A stretch of DNA of 64,000 nt from positions 251,016 to 315,015 of the forward strand of contig QULQ01000002.1 of NCBI GenBank assembly GCA_003490145.1, given 5' to 3'. Position 1 is the stretch's first letter. Each line of letters begins with the position of its first letter. The stretch is from Lachnospiraceae bacterium OM04-12BH. Lineage in GTDB: Bacteria > Bacillota > Clostridia > Lachnospirales > Lachnospiraceae. This document shows, piece by piece, positions 1 to 8,707 of this stretch. Made by a program: the position numbers and the translations under genes. The notes beneath the pieces are model-generated. The model saw only the letters and a list, made by a program, of their open reading frames with translations, searched no databases and was not told the DNA's origin.

Positions 1-562
1 TCGTAAAAGCAGAAAAGGGGAGGGTGCATTTAAGAAAGTTTCTGGAGATGCCTTTTATTTTCTGATGAATATATTGGGAACTAAAATTATCAAAAATCAT
101 GCAGATTATCGGCTGATGAGCAGCAAAGCCATAAATGCACTGGAAAAATACGGAGAAAGAAATCTGTTTTTGCGAGGGATAATTCCTTCAATGGGATTTA
201 GTTATACTACAATTGAGTATGATGAAAAGCCAAGGCTGGCCGGAGAATCAAAATATTCTTTAAGAAAAATGATACAGCTGGCAGCGACGGGTATTACATC
301 GTTTTCTGTAAGACCGTTACACTTTATTTTCTTTTGTGGTATGTTTTTCTTCCTGATAAGCATTGTGATGCTGATTTATGCATTAGTGGTTTTTTTTCAC
401 AATGGCTCGATTCCTGGATGGACAAGTACCGTTGCTCCAATTTGGCTGCTTGGGGGTATCCAGCTGCTGGCGCTTGGAGTTGTTGGTGAATATATCGGGA
501 AAATCTATATGGAGGCAAAGCACAGACCAAGATATGAAATAGATAAAGTCATATGGAAATAA
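1..562 (+). CDS. GtrB-type polyprenyl-phosphate glycosyltransferase, C-terminal part
   Basis: Only the C-terminal 186 residues are present. The reading frame is open from base 2 and enters from outside the window, so the catalytic GT-A core with its DxD motif lies upstream. What is visible is the end of the GT2 domain with the family-typical ADYRLMS and GESKYSLRKMI stretches. Two hydrophobic helices follow, roughly bases 320-390 and 440-510. This layout is that of GtrB/DPM1-like enzymes, which move a sugar from UDP- or GDP-sugar onto undecaprenyl phosphate at the inner face of the membrane. The next gene is a second GT2 enzyme without helices, paired with a DUF2304 protein. Family call is firm; the sugar cannot be told. 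Confidence 0.85.
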   Translation, partial: RKSRKGEGAFKKVSGDAFYFLMNILGTKIIKNHADYRLMSSKAINALEKYGERNLFLRGIIPSMGFSYTTIEYDEKPRLAGESKYSLRKMIQLAATGITSFSVRPLHFIFFCGMFFFLISIVMLIYALVVFFHNGSIPGWTSTVAPIWLLGGIQLLALGVVGEYIGKIYMEAKHRPRYEIDKVIWK

Positions 563-587
563 TATCCATATAACGGAAAGGTATCAG

Positions 588-1298
588 ATGTTAAAAACAT
601 TAATTATTATTCCGGCTTACAATGAAGAGGGAAATATCGAAAAGGTGATAAATAATTTAGTTGAGAACTTTTCTCAGTATGACTATCTTATTGTTAATGA
701 TGGCTCCACAGATAGGACGAAGCATATTTGCAGTCAGAAGAACTATCACGTGATTAATCTGGTGGTTAATATGGGAATCGGAGGGGCTGTTCAGACAGGA
801 TATCGATATGCCAGAGAGAATAATTATGATGTGGCGGTACAGATTGACGGAGACGGTCAGCATGATGTGAGTTTTTTGCAGGGGATGTTGTCATTTATTG
901 AAAATGGCGATGCAGATGTGGTGATTGGTTCCCGGTTTGTTGAAAAAGAAGGATTTCAATCGTCTGCGGTACGCAGGATAGGGATTAATTTTTTAAGCAT
1001 CCTTGGAAAGCTTCTTACGGGAGTTCGAGTGAGAGATATTACCAGTGGATACAGGGCGGTTAATGCCAAGTTTATTAATATTTTTGCGACGGATTATCCG
1101 GCTGACTATCCGGAACCAGAAGCAATGGTGATTACGGCTGTTTATGGGGGAAGAATACGAGAATATCCAGTTGTTATGAAAGAACGCGAATTTGGAACAA
1201 GTTCCATAACGTTTAAAAAAGCCTGTTATTATATGTGCAAAGTATCTTTGGCAATGATTATCCGAAGGATCAGCTTTGGAGTAAGGAGGCAGAAATGA
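588..1298 (+). CDS. DPM1-like GT2 glycosyltransferase
   Basis: A 236-residue GT-A glycosyltransferase resembling dolichol-phosphate mannosyltransferase. It starts with the IIIPAYNEEGNI nucleotide-binding strand, has NDGST near residue 37, and the metal-binding DGDGQHD at residues 87-93. The SGYRAVN region near residue 155 is typical of the family. There are no strong C-terminal transmembrane helices, so it probably works at the membrane with a partner. The partner is likely the DUF2304 protein that follows with an ATGA overlap, a pairing often seen for this GT2 subgroup. An AAAGG site lies just upstream of the ATG. Likely role: making a polyprenyl-phosphate-linked sugar for periplasmic-side transferases. 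Donor sugar unknown. Confidence 0.85.
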   Translation: MLKTLIIIPAYNEEGNIEKVINNLVENFSQYDYLIVNDGSTDRTKHICSQKNYHVINLVVNMGIGGAVQTGYRYARENNYDVAVQIDGDGQHDVSFLQGMLSFIENGDADVVIGSRFVEKEGFQSSAVRRIGINFLSILGKLLTGVRVRDITSGYRAVNAKFINIFATDYPADYPEPEAMVITAVYGGRIREYPVVMKEREFGTSSITFKKACYYMCKVSLAMIIRRISFGVRRQK

Positions 1299-1654
1299 TT
1301 CCGGTAACACTTCGAATAACACTTACCATAGCAGTAATCTGCTATTTTATCCTGATATTGCATTATTTAAAGAACAAAATGCTGGAATTAAAGTACACCC
1401 TGATATGGCTGGCTGCCGGAATCATTATGGGAGTATTAATTATTTTCCCGGAGCTTTTATCCGCTTTCATCAGACTGCTTGGTATTGAGAGCAATATGAA
1501 CGGATTATTTATTTTGTTTTTTGCATTTGTGATTATGACATTGATGACACTTACATCAATTGTGTCAAGACAAAATATGAAGATCCGCATATTAATACAG
1601 GAATTAAGTACTTTGGAAAAGAGGGTACGGGAACTGGAAAAGGATAAAGATTAA
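1295..1654 (+). CDS. DUF2304 small membrane protein
   Basis: A 119-residue membrane protein with three hydrophobic helices (residues about 5-24, 33-53 and 67-88) and a charged, probably coiled-coil tail ending KRVRELEKDKD. Size and layout fit DUF2304, a family usually encoded next to a GT2 polyprenyl-phosphate transferase and thought to anchor or assist it. I chose the ATG at 1295 because a clean AAGGAGG site ends six bases upstream and the start overlaps the previous stop as ATGA. An upstream in-frame ATG at 1235 would add 20 hydrophilic residues inside the previous gene. The next gene starts inside its stop codon (TAATG). Confidence 0.8.
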   Translation: MIPVTLRITLTIAVICYFILILHYLKNKMLELKYTLIWLAAGIIMGVLIIFPELLSAFIRLLGIESNMNGLFILFFAFVIMTLMTLTSIVSRQNMKIRILIQELSTLEKRVRELEKDKD

Positions 1655-3578
1655 TGGAAAATGCACTGATGATAATTTGAAGTTACGCTGTGCCACTACT
1701 GCTTAGTATCTGTATTGCACATAGTGTACACAAGCTATTAAAGATAAGGGCAGATATTGCATATCCTGTGGGGTATATGTTTTTCGGATTGGGAACATAT
1801 GTATTTGTGCTGTCTGGGATTACGATCACAACGAGCTATATTTTATTTTTTACTATCTTGGTTTTCACTGATATTGTATTTGCCGTTCAAGGAAAAATCT
1901 CTTACCGGTTCGAAAGAAAAGATATCGAAATAGCCATTGCTTTTATAGTATTATATACCTTTATTTTTCTTTTTGACTATAATCGTGGGTTTACTCATTG
2001 GGATGAAATGAGTCATTGGGGACCGATGGTTAAAGAAAATCTGCGCTTAAATCAATTATATTCTACAGCTGAGTCAAAACTTCAGGCGCATAAGGATTAT
2101 CCTCCAATGATCGCATTGTTTGAGACTGCATGGTGTAGGGTGTGCGGGGGATATTCTGAAAAGTATATATACAGAAGCCTTCACATGTTGATAGCCTCTA
2201 TGATTTTTCCAATGGTTACTAATTTTACGGCATACAAGAAATGTGTATCAACGTGGATCTGCAGGATTCTTACGGTAATCCCTTTCATAGGGGTGTGCAC
2301 AGTACTATCTCTGGATGATGGGAATATGCTGACTACTATTTATGCAGATGGAGTGCTGGCAGTGACAGCTGCCTTTTGTATTTTCTTGATTTTGACATTA
2401 CGTGATTATAAGAAAACCGAGGAAGCTATTCTGATAATGGCGTTTTCATTTTTGCTGTTGGTGAAACAGATAGGATTTGAGTATTTCTGCCTGTGCTATT
2501 TATTATTATTATTAATAGGGATTCAGGATTATCTGACCGGAACAGACAGGAAATGTATTGTCAGAAGATGGGGGTATTGCTGGCAATACCTGCTGTTTTC
2601 CGTGTTAGCTGGAATATTTATGTAAAAGTGAATCAGATCAGTGGTCAGTTTGTAACATCCAAATTCGATATTGACATTTTTAAAGCCGTTATCACAAAAG
2701 CGGATACCGCTTCATGGCAATATCAAGGGACATTAGGATACTTCAACGCTTTATTATTAAAGCCTTTATTTATGCTGGGAGGGCATAGTATATCCTATAG
2801 TGATCTGGTTATCATATGCTTTGTTGCTTATCTTATGCTGTTTTTCCTGCAAAAACGAGTGAGAAAGAATTACTATGTCCTACCGATGTTTATAGTATTT
2901 GTTGTCAGTGCCTTTGGGCATGCAATGATGATGTGGATTTCCTATATGTTTATGTACTGCGAAAGTGATTTCCTTAAGCTGGCATGCTATGAAAGATATA
3001 TGAATGTCATATGGATATTTAATGGGATAGCGTTACTGTTTCTTTATCTGCAATTGTTTTGGGAACTGTTACATGAAAAGTGGTTTATATTATTTTTGGG
3101 AGCTATTGCAGGCATATGTGTAACTGCAATTTATCTGAGTGATACCGGTGAGTTTTTAAAGCCAGCACTGCAGAATACCTCATCATTGAAGGAATATTAT
3201 GAAGAGGCGGATTTTATCAGCGATAATACAGATGAAGACAGTTCCATCTTCATTGTTACACAAAGCTATACAGGGTGGTTTGAATATGTTTTTCAATATT
3301 TAACTATGCCTCGCTCTTATAACGACCAATATTATAGTCTGGGGAAACCATATTCAGAGGAAGATAACTGGACTCGTGATATTTCAACAGAAAAGTTTCT
3401 GAATATTATTGGAAACTATGATTATATGTATTTTTATCATGTGGATGAGCAGTTTATAGAGGAATATGGAATGGCCATAGATAATGCAGAGGATATTGTT
3501 TTTAAAAATGGAAATTTATATCGTATTGAGCATCATGATGACGGCGGCGTTTCCCTGAGCTTAACCGGGACTTATTGA
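1654..3578 (+). pseudogene. Polytopic membrane protein (GT-C-like), broken by a stop and a frameshift
   Basis: Read through, this would be a membrane protein of about 640 residues with many hydrophobic helices, a THWDEMSHWGP segment and a soluble C-terminal tail. It resembles the GT-C-like multipass proteins of Clostridia glycan loci, but I cannot assign a family. Two lesions are visible. The ATG at 1654 overlaps the previous stop (TAATG), yet codon 9 is TGA (1678-1680), inside what would be the first helix. Between about 2545 and 2580 the frame moves from phase 1 to phase 0, consistent with one lost base. The first part alone ends at 2625; the second part is open to 3578. No ribosome site precedes the possible GTG restart at 1690. 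Most likely a pseudogene, or two sequencing errors. Confidence 0.7.
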
Positions 3579-3605
3579 TTGGATTGAAAAGAGGTAATAG
3601 AGAAA

Positions 3606-4583
3606 ATGAATATCATATATGCGTCGAATGATAACTATGCGCAATATTTAGGAATATCAATGCTGTCATTAATGGAAAATAATCGTGATATGGAGGAAAT
3701 TGTAATTTATGTTCTAGATCAGGGCATAAGTCCGGAAAATAAGAACAAACTGCAAAAGGTAATCAGACAATATGATCGCAAAATGGTTTATATTGATATT
3801 GCTGAATTCGAAAAGATGATTCCATTTGAATTTGATGCGTCCGGATATAATCCGATTACTTTGTCGAGGCTGTTTTTATGCAGTTATTTGCCAGATCATA
3901 TTAATAGAATTCTGTATTTGGATTGTGATACCATTGTGAGCGGATCTATTGCAGAGCTCGAAACAGTTTCTTTTGATGGAAATTATGTTGCAGCAGTTCC
4001 GGAACTTCTTATGCCTATTGAAAAGAAAGCATTGATTGGGCATGCCAAGGATGAGACATATTACAATGCAGGTGTTTTGCTGGTGAATATGGACTTATGG
4101 CGTCAGGATAAGATAGAAAGAGAATTTGTAGAATATTATCGTTTCATGAACGGCAGACTTCTTTATAATGATCAGGACATTATCAATCATTGCTGCAAGG
4201 GCAGAATCAAGAAGCTAAGCCATACCTACAATTTATCTACCAATCTGTTTTATTTCCATAGATTCTTCGTCAGAAAATTACAACCGGCTTATGATACGGC
4301 TTCTTCGGCTCGCTATGAAGAAATTCTCAGATCTCCCTTAATTATTCACTATATGGGAGATGAACGTCCGTGGATTGAGGGAAATTATAATAAGTATCGT
4401 AAATTTTATTATCAATACAAGGAAATGTCTCCATGGAAAGAGGAGCCGATGATATGTGGACAAAAAATATATATGTTTTGTTACCATATGCTTAATGTTA
4501 TTACATTTATCTGCCCATGGTTCCGTGTAGCTTTCTCAAGACTGATTGGAATCAATAAATATAAATGGTTCAGTAAAAAATAG
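3606..4583 (+). CDS. GT8 family glycosyltransferase
   Basis: A 325-residue GT8 enzyme (LgtC/GspA type), a retaining GT-A fold transferase that usually adds galactose or glucose from a UDP donor. Visible motifs are the N-terminal NIIYASNDNYAQYLG, the LDCDTIV metal site with DCD at residues 106-108, the NAGVLLVNMDLWR acceptor region, YNDQD, and the C-terminal IHYMGDERPW, equivalent to the HxxGxxKPW motif of the family. Length fits the family. A GAGG site lies upstream of the ATG. It sits between a decayed membrane gene and a GT2 enzyme and probably adds one residue of the repeat unit. Confidence 0.9.
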   Translation: MNIIYASNDNYAQYLGISMLSLMENNRDMEEIVIYVLDQGISPENKNKLQKVIRQYDRKMVYIDIAEFEKMIPFEFDASGYNPITLSRLFLCSYLPDHINRILYLDCDTIVSGSIAELETVSFDGNYVAAVPELLMPIEKKALIGHAKDETYYNAGVLLVNMDLWRQDKIEREFVEYYRFMNGRLLYNDQDIINHCCKGRIKKLSHTYNLSTNLFYFHRFFVRKLQPAYDTASSARYEEILRSPLIIHYMGDERPWIEGNYNKYRKFYYQYKEMSPWKEEPMICGQKIYMFCYHMLNVITFICPWFRVAFSRLIGINKYKWFSKK

Positions 4584-4606
4584 AGAAAGTGAGGTTTGAT
4601 CGGAGA

Positions 4607-5545
4607 ATGAATGCCAGAGTAAATATACTGCTTTCTACTTATAATGGTGAACAATATCTGTCGGAGCAGCTTGACAGCTTACTTCAGCAGACATATCCGA
4701 ATATAACAATTTATGTGAGGGATGATGGCTCAGATGACCATACACTGCAAATATTAGAGAAATATCAGACAAAGTGCAGGGAAAGACAGGATGGAGGTCC
4801 ACAGATAGTAATTTTGCAGGAAGAAAACCCGGCTAATTTGGGATACATGAAGAGCTTCTGGACGCTGCTTCAAAAGTGTGAAAGAGCCGATTACTATGCT
4901 TTCTGTGATCAGGATGATGTATGGCTTCCCACTAAGATAGAATGTGGTGTTGCAGCAATGGAAAGAGAAAAGAATGATATACCGATTCTTTATTCGTCAG
5001 GGTTTGTTTATTGCAATGAAAATATGGAAGTGACAGGATACCCAGTGCAGATAACGGTTCCAGTTGAATTTAAGGATGTTCTGTTCTATACTCCGGCATT
5101 CGGTTTTACGATTATGATAAATAATAAGCTGAGAGAACAGGCATTTAGTGCGTCATCATTGGAAGATATGCCACATGACGGCTGGTGTCAAAAAATTGCG
5201 GCATCTATGGGGAAATTTGTTTATGATCGTACAGTGACAGCAAAGTATAGAAGGCATGCAAGTACTGTGACATATGCCGGGGTTAGGAAGCTTAATCTTG
5301 TATTTAAATGGATAAAAAATGAAATCTTTGGAGATGGAATGGAAGAGTATTATCGAGTGCTTAGGCATTTCTATGATGAGTATGAAAAAGTGCTATCTGA
5401 TGAGAATAAAGAAACGTTATATGTTTTTACGAAAAGAGAAAAATCATTTTCGCTTTACTTGAAAAGACTTTTTTGGAAAGAACGTCTTCGTCCTTCACTT
5501 GGAGGGGAAGCCGCATTAAGGATTAGTTTTCTGCTTAATAAGTGA
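4607..5545 (+). CDS. GT2 glycosyltransferase, rhamnosyltransferase-like
   Basis: A 312-residue inverting GT-A transferase. ILLSTYNGEQYLSEQL at the N terminus and FCDQDDVWLP near residue 105 are typical of the GT2 subgroup often annotated as rhamnosyltransferases, but the donor cannot be read from sequence. The start is uncertain. ATG 4607 gives the expected family N terminus and has GTGAGG about 12 bases upstream, while a GTG at 4589 would add six residues. It ends in a gap with a good internal promoter before the next gene. Confidence 0.82.
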   Translation: MNARVNILLSTYNGEQYLSEQLDSLLQQTYPNITIYVRDDGSDDHTLQILEKYQTKCRERQDGGPQIVILQEENPANLGYMKSFWTLLQKCERADYYAFCDQDDVWLPTKIECGVAAMEREKNDIPILYSSGFVYCNENMEVTGYPVQITVPVEFKDVLFYTPAFGFTIMINNKLREQAFSASSLEDMPHDGWCQKIAASMGKFVYDRTVTAKYRRHASTVTYAGVRKLNLVFKWIKNEIFGDGMEEYYRVLRHFYDEYEKVLSDENKETLYVFTKREKSFSLYLKRLFWKERLRPSLGGEAALRISFLLNK

Positions 5546-5562
5546 TCTATAACGATGTAGAA

Positions 5563-5591
5563 TTGCTTTCATAAATGGAGTATGCTATACT
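5563..5591 (+). promoter_or_regulatory. Candidate sigma-A promoter with extended -10
   Basis: TTGCTT at 5563-5568 and TATACT at 5586-5591 are separated by exactly 17 bases. A TG one base before the -10 (TGCTATACT) makes it an extended -10. The transcript would begin near 5598, about 35 bases before the acetyltransferase ATG. It lies in one of the few intergenic gaps of the locus and could drive the downstream genes independently. Confidence 0.55.
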
Positions 5592-5632
5592 TTTTTTGTT
5601 CTTAAAAGGGGGAATCTGCAAATGAGGGAAAT

Positions 5633-6166
5633 ATGTTTATTGAGAAAATCTACGAAAAAGTAAGAAGTAAAATACATGAAGATCCTGTTGATAAATTGCG
5701 CAGACTAGGTGCTGAAATCGGGAGTAACGTACATATTTATGATGGCGGTGGTGCGATTATAGATTATGATTATGCTCAGTTACTAAAGATAGGAAATAAT
5801 GTAACAATCTCAAGCAGTACATTATTAATGCATGATGCTTCGATGAAAAAAGAACTACACTATGTGAAAATTGGAAGAATTATGATTGGAGATAATGTTT
5901 TTATTGGATCTGGCACTATTATTTTACCAAATGTAAAAATTGGGAATAATGTGATTATTGGAGCGGGAAGTGTAGTATCAAAGGATATTTCTAATGGTAT
6001 GGTAGCGGTTGGCAGACCTATTCGCATAATTGGAACTTATGATGCATATATGAAAAAATGCAGTGATTTAGTAAGCGAAAAACCTTATTATAGTGAAAAA
6101 GATCTGATTAAAAGCAAGGAGTGCTTACTGAGAAATATAGAAGATTTTGGATATATTGGAAAATGA
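5633..6166 (+). CDS. Hexapeptide-repeat O-acetyltransferase
   Basis: A 177-residue left-handed beta-helix acyltransferase of the maltose/galactoside O-acetyltransferase group, expected to move acetyl from acetyl-CoA to a sugar hydroxyl in the cytoplasm. Hexapeptide repeats run from about residue 28 to 130, for example IGDNVFIGSG and IGNNVIIGAGS. The LLMHDAS segment near residue 66 carries the likely catalytic histidine. The C-terminal extension after VGRPIRII is short. The ATG at 5633 has GAGGGA just upstream. It follows a good internal promoter and precedes a GT2 gene. Acceptor unknown; a sugar of this glycan is most likely. Confidence 0.85.
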   Translation: MFIEKIYEKVRSKIHEDPVDKLRRLGAEIGSNVHIYDGGGAIIDYDYAQLLKIGNNVTISSSTLLMHDASMKKELHYVKIGRIMIGDNVFIGSGTIILPNVKIGNNVIIGAGSVVSKDISNGMVAVGRPIRIIGTYDAYMKKCSDLVSEKPYYSEKDLIKSKECLLRNIEDFGYIGK

Positions 6167-6206
6167 ATTTGACTGAGGATGGATGATGGTCAGCAGAGGG
6201 GAAGAC

Positions 6207-7190
6207 GTGAAGAAAATTTCTGTAATTGTTCCGGCCTATAATGTGGAAGCTTTTTTGGAAAAATGCGTGACGAGCATTATTCAACAGACATATAATAATT
6301 TGGAAATTATTTTGATTGATGACGGTTCTACGGATAATACAGGTGTTTTGTGTGATCAGATAGCCAGAGAAGATTCTAGGATTGTAGTACTTCACAAGGA
6401 AAACGGAGGACTATCGGATGCCAGAAATGCGGGACTCGATGTATGTACAGGAGAATATATTTCCTTTATTGATTCTGATGATTATATAGAGCCTGATATG
6501 TATGAGTGTATGATGGAAGAAATGGAAGATGAAAGAGTTTCTTTGGTTGCGGTTGGGTTCATAGTGACAGAAGCAGATGGAAGAACAAGAAACATGGGGG
6601 CGCAGCTGAGAAAAAGACTCTCAAAAGAAGAGGCCTTCATGAACCTTTTTGAAGAGGAAGAAATGTTTCCATCCAGTGTAAATAAGCTATATAGGAGACA
6701 GCTTTTTGAAAACCTTCGTTTCAAAAAAGGAATGATTAATGAGGATACAGAGATCATTCCTAAGCTTCTTCATATTTGTGATACAATTGTAATTCTTAAT
6801 AGAGCAATGTATCATTATGTGCTGCGCAAGGGTTCCATAACGCAGTCTGAGTTTGCGATAAGGGATTATGAGGGAATTGTTGTTTATGCCACAGCAGTTG
6901 AGGTTTGCAGATTGCATTATCCTGAAGTACTGCCATATGCAGCTTATTATGAGCTTAGTAGAATTTATGAGACATATGTAAGACTGGCAAAGTCAGAAAA
7001 TCATCATAGTTTTTGGAAACAGGAGATTATATTACGATTCAATATTGCACTGAAAACAGTGAATTGCCTGAAATGGAAACGAATCAGGAATAAGTATGGT
7101 AGGGAGCTTCAGATTTACAGTGTGGCTGTCATTATAGGGTATTCTTCAATGTATAGGTTAATGATGATCAAAAGGGAAAATAGAGGATAA
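6207..7190 (+). CDS. GT2 family glycosyltransferase
   Basis: A 327-residue GT2 enzyme with SVIVPAYNVE, IDDGSTDNTG, the GGLSDARNAG loop and the metal site FIDSDDYIEP. The C-terminal half carries NEDTEIIPKLL and a predicted acceptor region. It is a clear paralogue of the GT2 at 16389-17387: both share the NED-EI-PK-L and HY--R-GSIT-SEF motifs. I chose GTG 6207 because AGAGGGG lies five bases upstream and the family starts with KKISVIVPAYN. The ATG at 6183, with GAGG close by, would add eight residues and is possible. Probably adds one sugar of the repeat. Confidence 0.85.
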   Translation: MKKISVIVPAYNVEAFLEKCVTSIIQQTYNNLEIILIDDGSTDNTGVLCDQIAREDSRIVVLHKENGGLSDARNAGLDVCTGEYISFIDSDDYIEPDMYECMMEEMEDERVSLVAVGFIVTEADGRTRNMGAQLRKRLSKEEAFMNLFEEEEMFPSSVNKLYRRQLFENLRFKKGMINEDTEIIPKLLHICDTIVILNRAMYHYVLRKGSITQSEFAIRDYEGIVVYATAVEVCRLHYPEVLPYAAYYELSRIYETYVRLAKSENHHSFWKQEIILRFNIALKTVNCLKWKRIRNKYGRELQIYSVAVIIGYSSMYRLMMIKRENRG

Positions 7191-7195
7191 GTACA

Positions 7196-8686
7196 ATGAA
7201 TGCAAAGAGTATGATAAAAAATATTTATAATGTAGTTAGTTGGAAAAGAGTGATCATAGTAGCATGTTTTGTGCTGGCATACGTGCTACTTTTAATACCT
7301 TATGTCATCACTATTCCGTTTTCTATTCCGGGAGTGGATGATTTCTCAATGTGCTCAAATTTGATATCCTCTTCACGGGTTGTATCAGCAATTGACAGGG
7401 CGAATGCTCTTTATTTTAATTTTGGAAGTGCAATATGGATTTCTATGTTTTTAAATGTGCTTTTTTGCCCAATTATTTCGTATGGAGTTGAAAGCATGAC
7501 GTATGGATTTACCATGCTCGTTATTTTTTTCTTGTTTATTATTGTATTAAATGTCTTTTACCGAAATTTGTTTATTTTTGAAATTAGGATAGAGAACACT
7601 TTATGCAGAGAAATGATGGTTTTTTTTGCAACAGCAATTCCTTTTTTGGGAACCTTTTATCCAGAAGTCTTTTATTGGTATGACGGGTCACATTATGCGT
7701 GGTTTATGTCATTTTCTCTTTTAGCTTGTAGCTGTATGATGAAATATTTTCATACAGGAAGAAATAAGTATTTTATCTTATTAATTGTATGGGGGATGCT
7801 CAGTTGTATGAATGTTCCCTATGCTGTTCCTGTGTCGCTGTTTTATTTCGTAATGTTACAACGTTACAGAGGTATAAATCTGCATTTCAAAGATTTCCTT
7901 CCGGTATTCTTTTTTGTGTGTGGTGTATTATCTTTTGTTCTGTCACCTGGAGGACAGGCTCGTCATGATGCTGTCGGTGGCAGTGCAATCGGTATGGTAG
8001 AATTAGTGGATGCAGGAATAATGACAATTATAGGTGCTCTTTCAAGACTTCATACTCTTCTTGTGGAATGTCCATGCTCTTTTGCACTTCTGTTTTTAGC
8101 TTTTTTATTTGGAATATGGAATAAGGACAGAGTGAGGAGGAGCTTTGGCTCTGTATGTTGTATATTTATAATAACCTTTCTTTCCACTATGGGTGCATTA
8201 TATCCGGTAATGCTTGGATATGGTGAGTGTGTAATGCCCAATAGAATATGCTTTCTTTTCGACTTTCTGTTTTTTATGATGATGGTATTGACAACCTTTA
8301 CACTTGGACAGTATTTGGGGTGGATATGCAACTATGGCTGCTGGGACAAGAGTAAATGGATTATGGTGATTGCTATTTATATGCTTATTGTGTACACATC
8401 TTTGATTGCAGGCAGATGGTATCCGGAATCCTGTTGGGCAAAGGCCCTTTTCAGCCTCGCGGCAGTCAAAGAGGAACATGATGAATGGATGGATATTTAC
8501 CGTGAGATAGAAGCAACTGATGAAAAGAATGTTGTGATCAAGCATGAGCGTATAAATACTACAGGCATACTAAATGATCCTCAGATAGGAGAAGATAAGG
8601 AATACTGGGTGAATGGAGCAGCTGCTCGTTTCTTTAAGAAGGAATCCATAAGGATAGAATGGCAGGATGATCTGGTAACAGAATAA
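7196..8686 (+). CDS. DUF6056-like polytopic membrane protein
   Basis: A 496-residue protein with about ten to twelve hydrophobic helices and a soluble tail from about residue 420. The loop after the first helix contains PGVDDFSMC, and a later loop has YPEVFYWYDGSHY. Both match the pattern of DUF6056 proteins, found in Firmicutes glycan loci and suspected to be GT-C-type transferases using polyprenyl-phosphate sugars. The acidic pair in the first loop fits such a catalytic site, but this is inference. A GAGG site precedes the ATG and the gap to the upstream GT2 is only five bases. Confidence 0.65.
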   Translation: MNAKSMIKNIYNVVSWKRVIIVACFVLAYVLLLIPYVITIPFSIPGVDDFSMCSNLISSSRVVSAIDRANALYFNFGSAIWISMFLNVLFCPIISYGVESMTYGFTMLVIFFLFIIVLNVFYRNLFIFEIRIENTLCREMMVFFATAIPFLGTFYPEVFYWYDGSHYAWFMSFSLLACSCMMKYFHTGRNKYFILLIVWGMLSCMNVPYAVPVSLFYFVMLQRYRGINLHFKDFLPVFFFVCGVLSFVLSPGGQARHDAVGGSAIGMVELVDAGIMTIIGALSRLHTLLVECPCSFALLFLAFLFGIWNKDRVRRSFGSVCCIFIITFLSTMGALYPVMLGYGECVMPNRICFLFDFLFFMMMVLTTFTLGQYLGWICNYGCWDKSKWIMVIAIYMLIVYTSLIAGRWYPESCWAKALFSLAAVKEEHDEWMDIYREIEATDEKNVVIKHERINTTGILNDPQIGEDKEYWVNGAAARFFKKESIRIEWQDDLVTE

Positions 8687-8707
8687 AAAAATAATGGAGC
8701 AGACGCT

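Noticed and set aside
1678-1680. TGA as a selenocysteine codon
   Set aside because: It falls in the first hydrophobic helix with no redox motif and no evident SECIS hairpin, and the gene has a second lesion downstream.
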